From contig NC_063257.1 in NCBI RefSeq assembly GCF_019578655.1, positions 24,693,939 to 24,757,938 of the forward strand: a stretch of DNA of 64,000 nucleotides, written 5' to 3'. The position numbers and the translations under genes were made by a program. The stretch is from Ricinus communis (Eukaryota; Streptophyta; Magnoliopsida; Malpighiales; Euphorbiaceae). Below, one piece after another: positions 24,013 through 38,400 of the stretch. The notes beneath the pieces are model-generated. The model was given only the letters and a program-made list of their open reading frames with translations, did not search any database and was not told where the DNA came from. Within the stretch, counting starts at the first letter, position 1. Every line of letters begins with the position of its first letter.

Positions 24013-25711
24013 TCAACGGCTTACCATCTTTCGATGGCTTTAGTACCAATGGCTTCATCATATACTCTTTAATTTTGTCAAAGGCTTTTTAATAGTGCTT
24101 ATCCCACACAATAGGTTGGTATTTCCTCAAAAGCTTGACAACGCTATCCTACAAAATGGGTTATTATTGTCAGCTTGGAAATGAATCTGCTAATATATTG
24201 CAGATGTTATAGAAATCCTCTAACCTCTTTCTCTATCTTCGGTGCTGGCATCTCCTGCCTTTACCTTGTCTGAATCGATCTCTATCCCTGTTGACTCACT
24301 ATGTGCCCTAGCAACTTCCCTAATATTGCTCCGAATACACTATTTCTTGGATTAAGCCTCAAGTTATACCTTTCCACTCGTCCTAAGAACTTATCAACAG
24401 CCTGCAAATGCCCTTTCCTTGTTTCAGACTTTATTATCATATCGTCTACATACACATCCATCTCCTTGTGCATCATGTCATGAAACAAGGTAGTGACCAC
24501 TCTTTGATAAGTTGCCATCGCATTCTTTAGTCCAAAAGGCATAGCCTTATAACAGTATGCCCCCATTCGATGGTGAATGCCGTCTTCAGCTTGTCCACTA
24601 CTGCCATCATGATCTGGTTGTACCCAGAGAAACCATCGGTGAAAGAGTACATCACATTTGAAGCAGCATTGTTGATTATCAAATTTATGTGAGGAAGGGG
24701 AAAATCGTCCTTAGGGCATGCCTTATTCAGGTCCCAATAATCCACGAACATCTTTACTTTTCCATCTTTCTTCGGGACTGGGACGACATTCGCCAACCAT
24801 AGAGGATAGTCGACTACATCGAAGAAAGTAGTCTTTACCTTCTTAGCAACCTCCTCTCAATTCTTCTCTGCCCATTCCGACCTTAGCCTTCTCATCTTCT
24901 GCTTAATCGAATTGATGTGCAAATAGGTTGGAATGTAGTGCTATGCTATTTTCCTGTCTAACCCTGGCATGTCATCGTAGTACCAAGCAAATACTTATTT
25001 TCTTTTTTCTATTATCTTTTCTAATTCTCTCATTTCCTCAAGAGTTATATCATGAGCTATCAAAATATTTTTTGGACTTGCATCTGTGCCTAAATTAAAT
25101 GAATTAATTTGGATGGAATTTATGTCAAACATGAACATGTCCTGATAACTAAAATACACACTACCATTGAGAAAAACATAACACAAGTAAGCAAAATCAG
25201 ATTTTATATCATTGATCTTAGAAATAAAAGAAACATCAACCTCATAAAGATCAGATGTGATTACATCATTATAAAGTACATCAATGATATGCTCCTCTAC
25301 CAAAGCACTAGCTGTTGCTGACTCAACTTTTTAGGAAGGGATATGAACTCTTCTAGCTTGAGCTCCTCTACTTTGGTGGTAACCTTCTCATGAACCTTCT
25401 TAATGCTTAGCTCGACCATCTTGTCGATGATCAAGTTCTTGAATATCTCGAATCCTAGCACCTCAGTCCCAGCTACTGTAACAGGTTCAGGCTCCCTAGA
25501 TTAGGGTTTATACTCCTAGACAACTATGTCTTTTAGAGTCTTACCCTTTGGTTTGCCATCGTCTTCATCCTCGTGGTAACCCAGCCCGTGTCGAGTTTTC
25601 TAAGCTTTGAAATTCGGTAGCTCTGCGGTACTTTGCTGGTTCTTTCCCAACCTCATTCTAAGCATGAAGTCCATCTTCTTGAACATGCTGGCTACTTAGG
25701 ATCTATGTAGT
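24013..25711 (-). pseudogene. Tat pol fragment (protease end to RNase H start), opposite orientation
   Basis: On the minus strand the segment runs from DFMLRMRLGKNQQ near 25672, through LIAHDITLEEMRELEKII near 25050 and VPVPKKDGKVKMFVDYWDLN near 24770, to AMPFGLKNAMATYQR near 24520. The RT active site VYVDDMIIKS (about 24428) is intact here, unlike in the + copy. It ends at 24013 within the segment corresponding to about 19490 in the + copy. It is the same family as 12168-24012 but a different copy, with fewer lesions in RT; stops and frame changes remain elsewhere. No LTR of its own is visible. Confidence 0.82.
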
Positions 25712-26465
25712 TTTGGTTCCTTTCATGTTTCAGGTGATCATTTATGGACATTATTAGTAGTCGAGGGAGATACGTGCGAATACGGACCATAATCCATCAA
25801 AATTGAGCAAAGGCTAGCATTTCAATGTTGAGCATAGCTTGTACTCTGGCCGTGCTGAACAATCAACAATTGACTCTTAAAAGTGACCTTTTGGCACAAT
25901 TTTTGAGGCCACCACAGCCTTCATCACGGCCTCTATCACGGCCCATGGTGGCCCAGCACTGGCGAGGGCACGATTAGGGAGAAGAGCTATTTTTTAGGAC
26001 TCGAAGGTCCAGCATGGCCTAGACTCCACCCTGATCAACACGGGCTTGACCATGTTCGTGCTGGGACAATTATATAGGCAAAATCGATTTGCTAGGATTC
26101 GATTTTTTGACTGGAGATCTCACATACACGCACAAGCCACCCCTTTTTAGACTTCGATATTCGACTTTGGGAGACTATTTCGCATATTGAAGGACATATT
26201 TCAATGGTTCAAGCATCATATTAAAGATCAAGAGTGGATTTGGAGGCATTCAAGAGGCAATTTGAGGTTCATTATTCAGATTTGGAGATTTAAGATTGTT
26301 CATCTGATTTGAAGAAGAAGGGTGTACATATTTCCAATTTGCTTTCTTGTGTGTGTTCCTTATTTTGTGTTATTGTTAGCATGAGTAGCAAGAACTGTTG
26401 AACCCATTTGGGTTCCCTTGTTTATTGGATTGCATTTAATGTTTATGAGATTTTGATTATCAATG
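25712..26465. other. Unclassified, moderately GC-rich non-coding sequence
   Basis: The segment contains repeated words of the CACGGCC/GGCCGTG type (25845-26060: GGCCGTGCTGAA, CATCACGGCCTC, TATCACGGCCCATGG), which are common in plant LTR or leader sequences. No ORF of note, primer site or matching LTR partner was found in the window. It sits between the inverted Tat fragment and the first satellite subunit, and may be the remains of another retroelement leader. Confidence 0.35.
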
Positions 26466-29400
26466 CCTCAGATTCATAAATATACACATTTTACGAGGTT
26501 ATTTTCTTTTATTCATAAATATACCACTTTTACGGGGTCATTTTTGCATAATTATTAGCACTATTATGGGATTGTTTTCTCAAATTCATAAATATACATA
26601 TTTTACGAGATTATTTTCTTATATCGACAAATATACCCCTTTTTACGAGGTTGTTTTCTCATACTCACAAATATACCAAAATCACAGGGTTATTTTCTCC
26701 GATTAATAAATATCCCTGTATTACGGGGTTGTTTCCTCATATTAAAAAAATTTACTCTTTTTACGAGGCTGTTTTCTCATACTTGCAATTACACTACATT
26801 TACAGTGTTGTTTTCTCAGATTTATAAATATACACGTTTTACGGGGTTATTTTCTTATATTGATAAATATACCATTTTAAGGGTCCTTTTCTCATATTAA
26901 ATTATTAGCACTATTATGGGATTGTTTTGTCAAATTCATAAATATACATGTTTTACGGGGTTATTTTCTTATATCGACAAATATACTCGTTTTATGGGGT
27001 TGTTTTCTCATACTCACAAATATACCAATATTAATGGGTTATTTTCTACGATTGATAAATACCCCCGTATTACGGGGTTGTTTTCTAATATTTATAAATA
27101 TACCCCTCTTACAGGGTTGTTTCTCATATTAAAAAGTTTATCCCTTCTATGACGCTGTTTTCTCAGATTCGCAATTACACTACTTTTATAGGGTTGTTTT
27201 CTCAAATTCATAAATATACACATTTTACGGGGTTATTTTCTTATATTGATAAATATACCACTTTTACGAGTCGTTTTCTCATATTAAATTATTAGCACTA
27301 TTATAGGGTTGTTTTCTCAAATACATAAATATACCACTTTTTTGGGGTTATTTTCTCATATTATAAAATTAACCCATTTAATTGGTTGTTTTCTCATACT
27401 CATAAATATACCACATTTACGGGATTGTTTCCTCATATTCATAAATATCCCCGTATTACGGGTTGTTTTCACACATTAAAAAGTTTACTCTTTTACGGGG
27501 CTGTTTTCTCATATTAAAACATTTACCCATTCTACGAGGTTGTTTTCTTAGACTCGCAATTAACTACTTTTACTGGGTTGTTTTCTCAGATTTATAAATA
27601 TATACGTTTTACGGGGTTATTTTCTTATATTGAAATATACCATTTTACGGGTCCTTTTCTCATATTAAATTATTAGTACTATTATGGGATTGTTTTGTCA
27701 AATTCATAAATATACATGTTTTACGGGGTTATTTTCTTATATCGACAAATATACTCATTTTATTGGGTTGTTTTCTCATACTCACAAATATACCAATATT
27801 AATGGGTTATTTTCTACGATTGATAAATACCCCTGTATTACGGGGTTGTTTTCTAATATTTATAAATATACCCCTCTTACGGGGTTGTTTTCTCATATTA
27901 AAAAGTTTATCCCTTCTATGAGACTGTTTTCTCAGATTCGCAATTACACTACTTTTATAGGGTTGTTTTCTCAGATTCATAAATATACACATTTTACGGG
28001 GTTATTATCTTATATTGATAAATAGACCACTTTTACGGGTCGTTTTCTTATATTAAATTGTTAGCACTATTATGGGGTTGTTTTCTCAAATACATAAATA
28101 TACCACTTTTTCGGGGTTATTTTCTCATATTATAAAATTAACCCATTTAATTGGTTGTTTTCTCATACTCATAAATATACCACATTTACGGGATTGTTTC
28201 CTCAGATTCATAAATATCCCTGTATTACGGGGTTGTTTTCACATATTAAAAAGTTTAATCTTTTATGGGGCTGTTTTCTCATATTAAAACATTTACCCGT
28301 TCTACGAGGCTGTTTTCTTAGACTCGCAATTACACTATTTTTACTGAGTTGTTCTCAGATTTATAAATATATACGTTTTACGGGGTTATTTTCTTATATT
28401 GATAAATATACCATTTTTACGATGTCATTTTCTCATATTAAATTATGAGCACTATGATCGGATTATTTTCTCAAATTCATAAATATATACATTTTACGGG
28501 GTTATTTTCTAAAATTATCCTATTTAAGGGGTTGTTTTCTAATACTCACAAATATACTAGAATTGACGAATTATTTTTTCTGATTTATAAATATCCCTGT
28601 ATTATGGGGTTGTTTTCTAATATTTATGAATATACCCCTCTTCCGGGGTTGTTTTCTCATATTAAAAAATTTACCCCTTCTACGAGGCTAATTTCTTAGA
28701 CTCGCAATTACACTACTTTACAAGGTTGTTTTCTCATATGAATAAATATACACGTTTTACGGGATTATTTTCTTATACTGACAAATATACCCCTTTTACG
28801 GGGTTGTTTTCTCAAATTATAAAATTAATCCATTTAAGGGGTTTTTTTCTCATACTCACAAATATACCAAAATTACACGATTATTTTCTACGATTGATAA
28901 ATATCCTCGTATTATGGGGTTGTTTCCTAATATTTATAAATATACCCCTCTTACATGGTTGTTTTCTCATATTTATAAAATTTACCCCTTCTACGATGCT
29001 GTTTTCTCATATTCGCAATTACACAATTTTTACAGGGTTGTTTTCTCATATTCATAAAAAATACACGTTTTATGGGGTTATTTTCTTAATTTGATAAGTA
29101 TACTACTTCTATGGAGTCCTTTTCTCATATTAAGTTATTAGCACTATTATGGGGTTGTTTTGTCAAATTCATAAATATACATGTTTTACGGGGTTATTTC
29201 CTTATATTGACAAATATACCCCTTTTACGTAGTTGTTTTCTCATACTCACAAATATACGAAAAGTAAGGGGTTATTTTTTTACGATTGATAAATATCCCC
29301 ATATTACGGGGTTATTTTCTAATATTTATAAATATACCCCTCTTACGTGGTTGTTTTCTCATATTAAAAAATTTACCTCTTCTACGAGGCTTTTTTCTCA

Positions 29401-32400
29401 GATTAGCAATTACACTACTTTTACGGGGTTGTTTCTCAAATTCATAAATATACACGTTTTACGGGGTTATTTTCTTATATTAATAAATATACCACTTTTA
29501 CGGGGTTGTTTTCTCATATGAAGTTATTAGCACTATTATAGGGTTGATTTCTCAAATTTATAAATATACCCCATTTTCGAGGTTGTATTCTCATATTATA
29601 AAATTAACCCATTTAAAGGGTAGTTTTCTCATACTCACAAATATACTACAATTACGGGATTATTTCTTCAGATTCATATATATCCCCGTATTACGGGGTT
29701 GTTTTCACATATTAAAAAATTTATCCCTTCTACGAGGCTGTTTTCTCATATTAAAAAATTTATTCGTTCTACGAGGCTGTTTTGTTATACTCGTAATTAC
29801 ACAGCTTTTATGGGGTTGTTTTCTCATATTCATAAATATACACGTTGTACGAGGTATTTTCTTATATTGATAAATATACCACTTTTACGGAGTCCTTTTC
29901 TCATATTAAATTATTTGCACTATTATGGGATTGTCTTCTCAAATTCATAAATATACACGTTTTACGAGGTTATTTTCTTATATTATAAAATTCACCCATT
30001 TAAGGGGTTGTTTTCTCATACTCACAAATATACTAAAATTACGGGATTATTTTCTCTGATTAATAAATACCCTTGTATTACGGGGTTGTTTTCTCATATT
30101 AGAAAAATTTACCCCTTCTATGAGGCAATTTTGTCATACTCGCAATTACAATACATTTACAATATTGTTTTCTCAGATTCATAAATATACACGTTTTTTA
30201 CGGGCTTATTTTCTTATATTGATAAATATACCCCTCTTACGGGTCCTTTTCTCATATTAAATTATTAGCACTATTATGGGGTTGTTTTGTCAAATTCATA
30301 AATATACATATTTTATGGGGTTGTTTTCTCATACTTACAAATATACCGAAATTAATAGGTTATTTTCTACGATTGATAAATACCCTCGTATTACGGGGTT
30401 GTTTTCTAATATTTATAAATATACCCCTCTTACGGGATAGTTTTCTGATATTAAAAAATCTACTCCTTCTACAAGGCTGTTTTCTCAGATTCGCAATTAC
30501 ACTACTTATATGGTGTTGTTTTCTCCGATTCATAAATATACACGTTTTTACGAGGTTATTTTCTTAAATTAATAAATATACCACTTTTACGGGATCGTTT
30601 TCTCATATTAGATTATTAGCACTGTTATGGGATTGTTTTTTTAAATTCATAAATATACACGTTTTACGGGATTATTTTCTCATATTATAAAATTAACCCA
30701 TTTAATGGGTTGTTTTCTCATACTCACAAATATACCACAATTACGAGATTATTTCTTCAGATTCATAAATATCCCATATTACAGGTTTGTTTTCACATAT
30801 TAAAAAATTTACCCCTTCTACGAGGCTATTTTCTCATATTAGAAAATTTACTTGTTCTACGAGGCTATTTTCTTAGACTCGCAATTACACTACTTTTACG
30901 GTGTTGTTTTCTCAGATTCATATTTATACACGTTTTATGGGGTTATTTTCTTATATTCGCAAATATACCACTTTTACAAGGTCGTTTTCTCATATTAAAT
31001 TATTAACACTATTATGGGATTGTTTTCTCAAATTCATAAATATACACATTTTACGGGTTATTTTCTTATATCGACAAATATACCCCTTTTTACGAGGTTT
31101 TTTCCACATATTATAAAATTCACCCATTTAAGGGGTTGTTTTCTCATACTCACAAATATACTAAAATTACGGGATTATTTTCTCCGATTAATAAATACCT
31201 TTGTATTATGGGGTTGTTTTCTCATATTAGAAAAATTTACCCCTTTTACGAGGCTATTTTGTCATACTCGCAATTACAATACATTTATAGTGTTATTTTC
31301 TCAAATTCATAAATATATTTTATGGGGTTATTTTCTTATATTGATAAATATACCACTTTTACAGGTCCTTTTATCATATTAAATTATTAGCACTATTATG
31401 GGGTTGTTTTGTCAAATTCATAAATATACATGTTTCACGAAATATACCCCTTTTACGGAGGTTTTTTCTCATACTCACAAATATACCAAAATTAATAGGT
31501 TATTTTCTACGATTGATAAATACCCCTGTATTACATGGTTATTTTCTAATATTTATAAATATACCCCTCTTACGGGGTAGTTTTCTCATATTAAAAAATT
31601 TACCCCTTCTACAATACTGTTTTCTCAAATTTGCAATTACACTACTTTTACGGGGTTGTTTTCTCTTATTCATAAATATACACGTTTCACGAGGTTATTT
31701 TCTTATATTGATAAATATACCACTTTTACGGGATCATTTTCTCATATTAAATTATTAGCACTATTATGGGTTGTTTTTCTCAAATTCATAAATATACACG
31801 TTTTACCGGGTTATTTTCTTATATCGACAAATATACCCCTTTTACGGGGTTGTTTTCTCATATTCTAAAAGTATCTTGTTTAAGGGGTGTTTTTCTCATT
31901 CTCGCAGATATACTAAAATTATGGGATCATTTTCTCTGATTTATAAATATCTCCGTATTACGGGATTGTTTTCTAATATTTATAAATATACTCCTTTTAC
32001 GGGGTTGTTTTCTCATATTAAAAAATTTACCCCTTCTACAAGGTTGTTTTCTCAGACTTGGAATTACACTATTTTTAAAAGGTTGTTTTCTCAGATTCAT
32101 AAATATACATGTTTTACGAGGTTATTTTCTGATATTGATAAATATACCTTTTTACGGGGTTGTTTTCTCATATAATAAAATTAACCCATTTAAGGGGTTG
32201 TTTTCTCATACTCACAAATATACAAAAATTAAGTGGTTATTTTCTCCGATTGATAAATATCCCCATATTTCGGGGTTGTTTTCTAATATTTATAAATATA
32301 CCCCTCTTACTGGGTTATTTTCTCATACTAAAAATCTTATCCCTCCTATGAGACTGTTTTCTCAGACTCGTAATTTCACTACTTTTATGAGATTATTTTC

Positions 32401-35400
32401 TCATATTCATAAATATACATATTTTACGGAGTTATTTTCTTATACTGACAAATATACCCCTTTTACGAGGTTGTCTTCTCATATTATAAAATTAACCCAT
32501 TTAAAGAGTTGTTTTCTCATTCTCACAAATATACCAAAATTACGAGATTATTTTCTCCGATTGATAAATACCCCCCATATTATGGTGTTGTTTTCTCATA
32601 TTAAAAAATTTACCTCTTCCACGAGATTGTTTTCTCAGACTCGCAATTACACTACTTTTACGGGATTGTTTTCTTAGATTCATAAAAATACACGTTTTAC
32701 GGGATTATTTTCTTAAATTGATAAATATACCACTTTCATAAGGTCATTTTCTCATATTAAATTATTAGCACTATTATGTGGTTGTTTTCTCAATTTAAAA
32801 AATATAGACGTTTTTACGAGGCTATTTTCTTATTTCGAAAAATATACCACTTTTACAGGGTTGTTTTCTCATACTAACTAATATACAACAATTATGAGGT
32901 TATTTCCTTATATTCATAAATATCCTCGTATTACGAGGTTGTTTTTACATATTAAAAAATTTACCCCTTCTATGAGGCTGTTTTTTCATATTAAAAAATT
33001 TAACCATTCTATGATGATGTTTTCTTAGACTCGCAATTATACTACTTTTTACGGAGTTATTTTCTCAGATTCATAAATATATACGTTTTATGAAATTATT
33101 TTCTTATATTGATAAATATACCACTTTTACGGAGTCGTTTTGTCATATTAAATTATTAGCACTATTATGGGGTTGTTTTCTCAAATTCATAAATATATAC
33201 GTTTTACGGAGTTATTTTCTTATATTGACAAATATACCTTTTTTTACGGGATTGTTTTCTCATGTTATAAAATTAACCATTTCAGATGTTCTTTTCTCAT
33301 ATTCTCAAATATACCAAAATTATGGTGTTATTTTCTCCAATTAATAAATATCCCCGTATTACGGGGTTGTTTTCTCCGATTGATAAATATTCCCGTATTA
33401 TGGGGTTGTCTTCTCATATTAAAAAATTTACCCCTTCTATGAGGCTGTTTTCTCAAACTCAGAATTACACTACTTTTACGAGGTTATTTTCTCAGATTCA
33501 TTAATGCACAAGTTTTACGGGGTTATTTTCTTATATTGATAAATATACCACTTTTATGGGGTCGTTTTCTCATATTAAATTATTAGCACTATTATGGGGT
33601 TGTTCTCTCAAATTCATAAATATACACGTTTTATGGGCTTATTTTCTTATATCGACAAATATACCCCTTTTACGGGGTTGTTTTCTCATATTATAAAATT
33701 AACCCATTTAAGGGGTTGCTTTCTCATTATAAAATTAACCCATTTAAGGGGTTGTTTTCTCATACTCACAAATATACTAAAGTTACGGAGTTGTTGTCTA
33801 TGATTAATAAATATCCCCGTATTACTAGGTTGTTTTCTCATATTAAAAAGTTTATCCCTTCTACGAGTCTGTTTTCTCAGACTTGCAATTACACTATTTT
33901 TACGGGGTTGTATTCTCAGATTCATAAATATACACGTTTTACGGGGTTTTTTAGATTGATAAATATACCACTTTTACGGGGTTCTTTTCTCATATTAAAT
34001 TATTAGCACTATTATGTGGTTGTTTTGTCAAATTCATAAATATACACATTTTACGGGATTGTTTTCTTATATTATAAAATTAGCATATTTAAGGGGTTAA
34101 TTTCTCATACTCACAAGTATACCAAAATTATGGGGTTATTTCTCCGATTAATAAATATCCCGATATTACGGGATTATTTTCTCCGATTGATAAATATCCC
34201 CGAATTACAGGGTTGTTTTCTCATATTAAAAAATTTACCCCTTCTATGAGACTGTTTTTTGAGACTCGCAATTACACTACTTTTACGGGATTATTTTCTC
34301 ATATTCATTAATATAAATGTTTCACGGGGTTATTTTCTTATATTGATAAATATACCACTTTTACGTGCTTATTTTCTCATATTAAATTATTAGCACTATT
34401 ATGGGGTTGTTTTATCAAACTCATAAATATACACATTTTTTACAAGGTTATTTTCTTATATTGACAAATATACCCATTTTACGGGGTTATATTCTCATAT
34501 TATAAAATAAACCCATTTAAGGGGTTGTTTTCTCATACTCACAAAAATACCAAAATACGGGGTTATTTTCTCCAATTAATAAATATTCCCGTGTTACTGG
34601 GTTGTTATCTCATATTAAAAAATTTAACCCTTCTACGAGTTTGTTTTCTCAGACTTGCAATTATACTACTTTTACGGGGTTATTTTCTCAGATTTATAAA
34701 TATACACGTTTTACGGGTTATTTTTTTATATTGATAAATATACTACTTTTACGGAGTCGTTTTCTCATATTAAATTATTACCACTGCTTTGAGATTGTTT
34801 TGTCAAATTCATAAATATACACGTTTTACGTAGTTATTTTCTTATATCGACAAATATACCCATTTACAGGTTTATTTTCTCATATTATAAAATTAACCCA
34901 TTTAAGGGATTATTTTCTCATACTCTCAAATATAGCAAAAATACGGGATTATTTTCGCTGATTAATAAATATCCCCGTATTACTGGGTTGTTTTCTCATA
35001 TTAAAAGATTTACCCCTTCCACGATGCTGTTTTTTCAGACTCGCAATTACACTACTTTTACGGCGTTATTTTTTCAGATTCATAAATATACATGTTTTAC
35101 GGGGTTATTATCTTATATTGATAAATATACCGCTTTTACGGGGTCGTTTTCTCATATTAAATTATTAGCACTATTATGGGGTTTTTTTCTCAAATTTATA
35201 AATATACACGTTTTACGAATTTTTTTTTATACTGAGAAATATACCCCTTTTACGTGGTTGTTTTCTCATATAATAAAATTAACACATTTAAGGTGTTGTT
35301 TTCTCATATTCACAAATATACCAAAATTACAGAGTTATTTTCTCCGATTGATAAACATCCCCGTACTACGGGGTTGTTTTCTAATACTTATAAATATATC

Positions 35401-38400
35401 TATCTTACGGGGTCGTTTTCTCATATTAAAAAATTTACCTCTTCTACGAGAATATTTTCTCGTATTAAAAAATTTACCCGTTCTACGAGGTCATTTTCTT
35501 AGACTCACAATTACACTATTTTTTACGGGGTTGTTTCCTCATATTCATCAATATACATGTTTTACGGGGTTATTTTCTTCTATTGACAAATATACCACTT
35601 TTACGGGGTCGTTTTCTCATATTAAATTATTAGCACTATTATGGGTTGTTATCTCAAATTCATAAATATATACGTTTTACGGGGTGATTTTCTTATATCG
35701 ACAAATATACCCATTTTATGGGTTATTTTCTCATATTATAAAATTAACTCATTTAAGGCGTTGTTCTCTCATACTCACAAATATACCAAAATTACGGAGT
35801 TATTTTCTTTGATTGATAAATATCCCCGTATTACGGGGTTGTTTGCTGATGTAAAAAAATTTACCCCTTCTACGAGGCTATTTTCTTAGACTCACAATAA
35901 CACCACTTTTACGGGGTTGTTTTCTCAGATTCATAAATATACACGTTTTACAGGATTATTTTCTTATATTGATAAATATACCCCTTTTACGGGGTCATTT
36001 TCTCATATTAAATTATTAGCAATATTATGGGTTGTTTTCTTAAATTTATAAATATACACGTTTCACGGGGTTATTTTCCTATATCAACAATTATACCCCT
36101 TTTACGGAGTTGTTTTTTCATATTTTAAAATTAACCCATTTAAGGGGTTGTTTTCTCATATTCACAAATATACCACAATTACGGGGTTATTCCTCATATT
36201 CATAAATATCCCCGTATTACAGGGTTATTTTCACATATTAAAAAATTTACCCCTTCTACGAGGTTGTTTTCTCATATTAAAAAATTTAGTCGTTCTACGA
36301 GGCTGTTTCCATAGTCTTGCAATTACACTACCTTTACGGGGTTGTTTTTCCAAATTCATAAATACATCCGTTTTAGGGTGTTATTTTCTTATATTGACCA
36401 ATTTGATAGGGTTGCTTTCTCATATTATAAAATTAATCTGTTTAAAGGGTTGTTTTCTCATACTCACAAATATACCAAAACTACGAGATATTTTTTCCGA
36501 TTGATAAATATCCCCGTGTTACGAGGTTGTTTTCTAATATTTATAAATATATCCCCTTACGGGGTTGTTTTCCCATATGAAAAAATTTATCACTTCTACG
36601 AGGTAGTTTTCTCATACTCGTTATGGGGTTATTTTCTCAAATTCATAAATTTACACGTTTTATGGGGTTATTTTCTTATATTGACAAATATACTCCTTTC
36701 TGGCATTGTTTTCTCATATTATAATATTAACCCATTTAAGGGGTTGTTTTCTCATACTCACAAATATACAAAATTTACGAGGTTATTTTCTTCGATTGAT
36801 AAATATCCCCGTATTAAGGGGGTTGTTCTCTCATGTTAAAAATTTACCCCTTCTACGAGGCTGTTTTCTCAGACTCGCAGTTACACTACTTTTACGGGGT
36901 TGTTTTCTTGGATTCATAAATATACACGTTTTACGGAATTATTTTCTTATATTGATAAATGTACCACCTTTACGGGGTCGTTTTCTCATATTAAATTATT
37001 AGTACTATTAAGGGTTTGTTTTCTCAAATTCATAAAGATACACGTTTTACGGAGTTATTTTCTTATATTGACAAATTTGCCCCTTTTACGGGGTTGTTTT
37101 CTCATATTATATAATTAACCCATTTAAGGTCTTGTTTTCTCATAGTCACAAATATACCAAAATTACAGAGTTATTTTCTACGGTTGATAAATATTACAGG
37201 GTTGTTTTCTAATATTTATAAATGTACCCACCTTAGGGGTTGTTTAATCATATTAAAAAATTTACCCATTCTACGAGGTAGTTTTCTCGTATTAAAAAAT
37301 TTACCTGTTCTACAAGAATGTTTTCTTAGACTCGCAGTTACACTATTGTTTACGGATTTATTTCCTCAGATTCATCAATATACACGTTTTACGGAATTAT
37401 TTTCTTATATTGATAGATATACCACTTTTACGAGGTCATTTTTTCATATTAAATTATTAGCACTATTATGGATTGTTTTCTCAAATTCATAAATATACAC
37501 GTTTTACGGGATTATTTTTTCTATTAAAAAATATACCCCTTTTACAGGGTTATTTTTTCTATTAAAAAATATACCCCTTTTACGGGGTTGGTTTCTCATA
37601 TTATAAAATTTAACCCATTTAAGTGGATATTCTCTCATACTCACAAATATACTAAAATTACGGAGTTAGTTTCTTCAATTGATAAATATCTCTGTATTAT
37701 GGGATTGTTCTCTGATGTTAAAAAATTTACCCATTCTACGAGGCTATTTTCTCAGACTCGCAATTACACTACTTTTACGAGGTTGTTTTCTCAGATTCAT
37801 AAATAAACACGTTTTACGGGGTTATTTTTTTATATTGATAAATATAATACTTTTACGGGGTAGTTTTCTCATATTAAATTATTAGCACTATTATGGGTTG
37901 TTTTTTCAAATTTATAAATATACACGTTTTACGGGTTATTCTCTTATATCGATAAATATACCCCTTTTACGGGGTTGTTTTCTCATATTATAAAATTAAC
38001 CCTTTTAAGGGGTTGTTTTCTCATACTGACAAATATACAATTACAGGGTTATTTCCTTGGATTCATAAATATCCCCATATTGCAGGGTTATTTTCACATA
38101 TTAAAAATTTTACCTTTTCTACGAGGTTGTTTTCTCATATTAAAAAATTTAGCCGTTCTACGAGCCTGTTTCCTTAGACTCGCAATTAAACTACTTTTAC
38201 AGGGTTGTTTTCTCATATTCATTAATACACCCGTTTTAGGAGGTTATTTTCTTATATTGACCACTATACCACTTTTACGGGGTTGTTTTCTCATATTATA
38301 AAATTAACCCATTTCAGGGGTTGCATTCTCAGACTCATAAATATACTAAAATTACGGGTTTATTTTCTCCGATTGATAAATATCCTCGTATTACGAGGTT

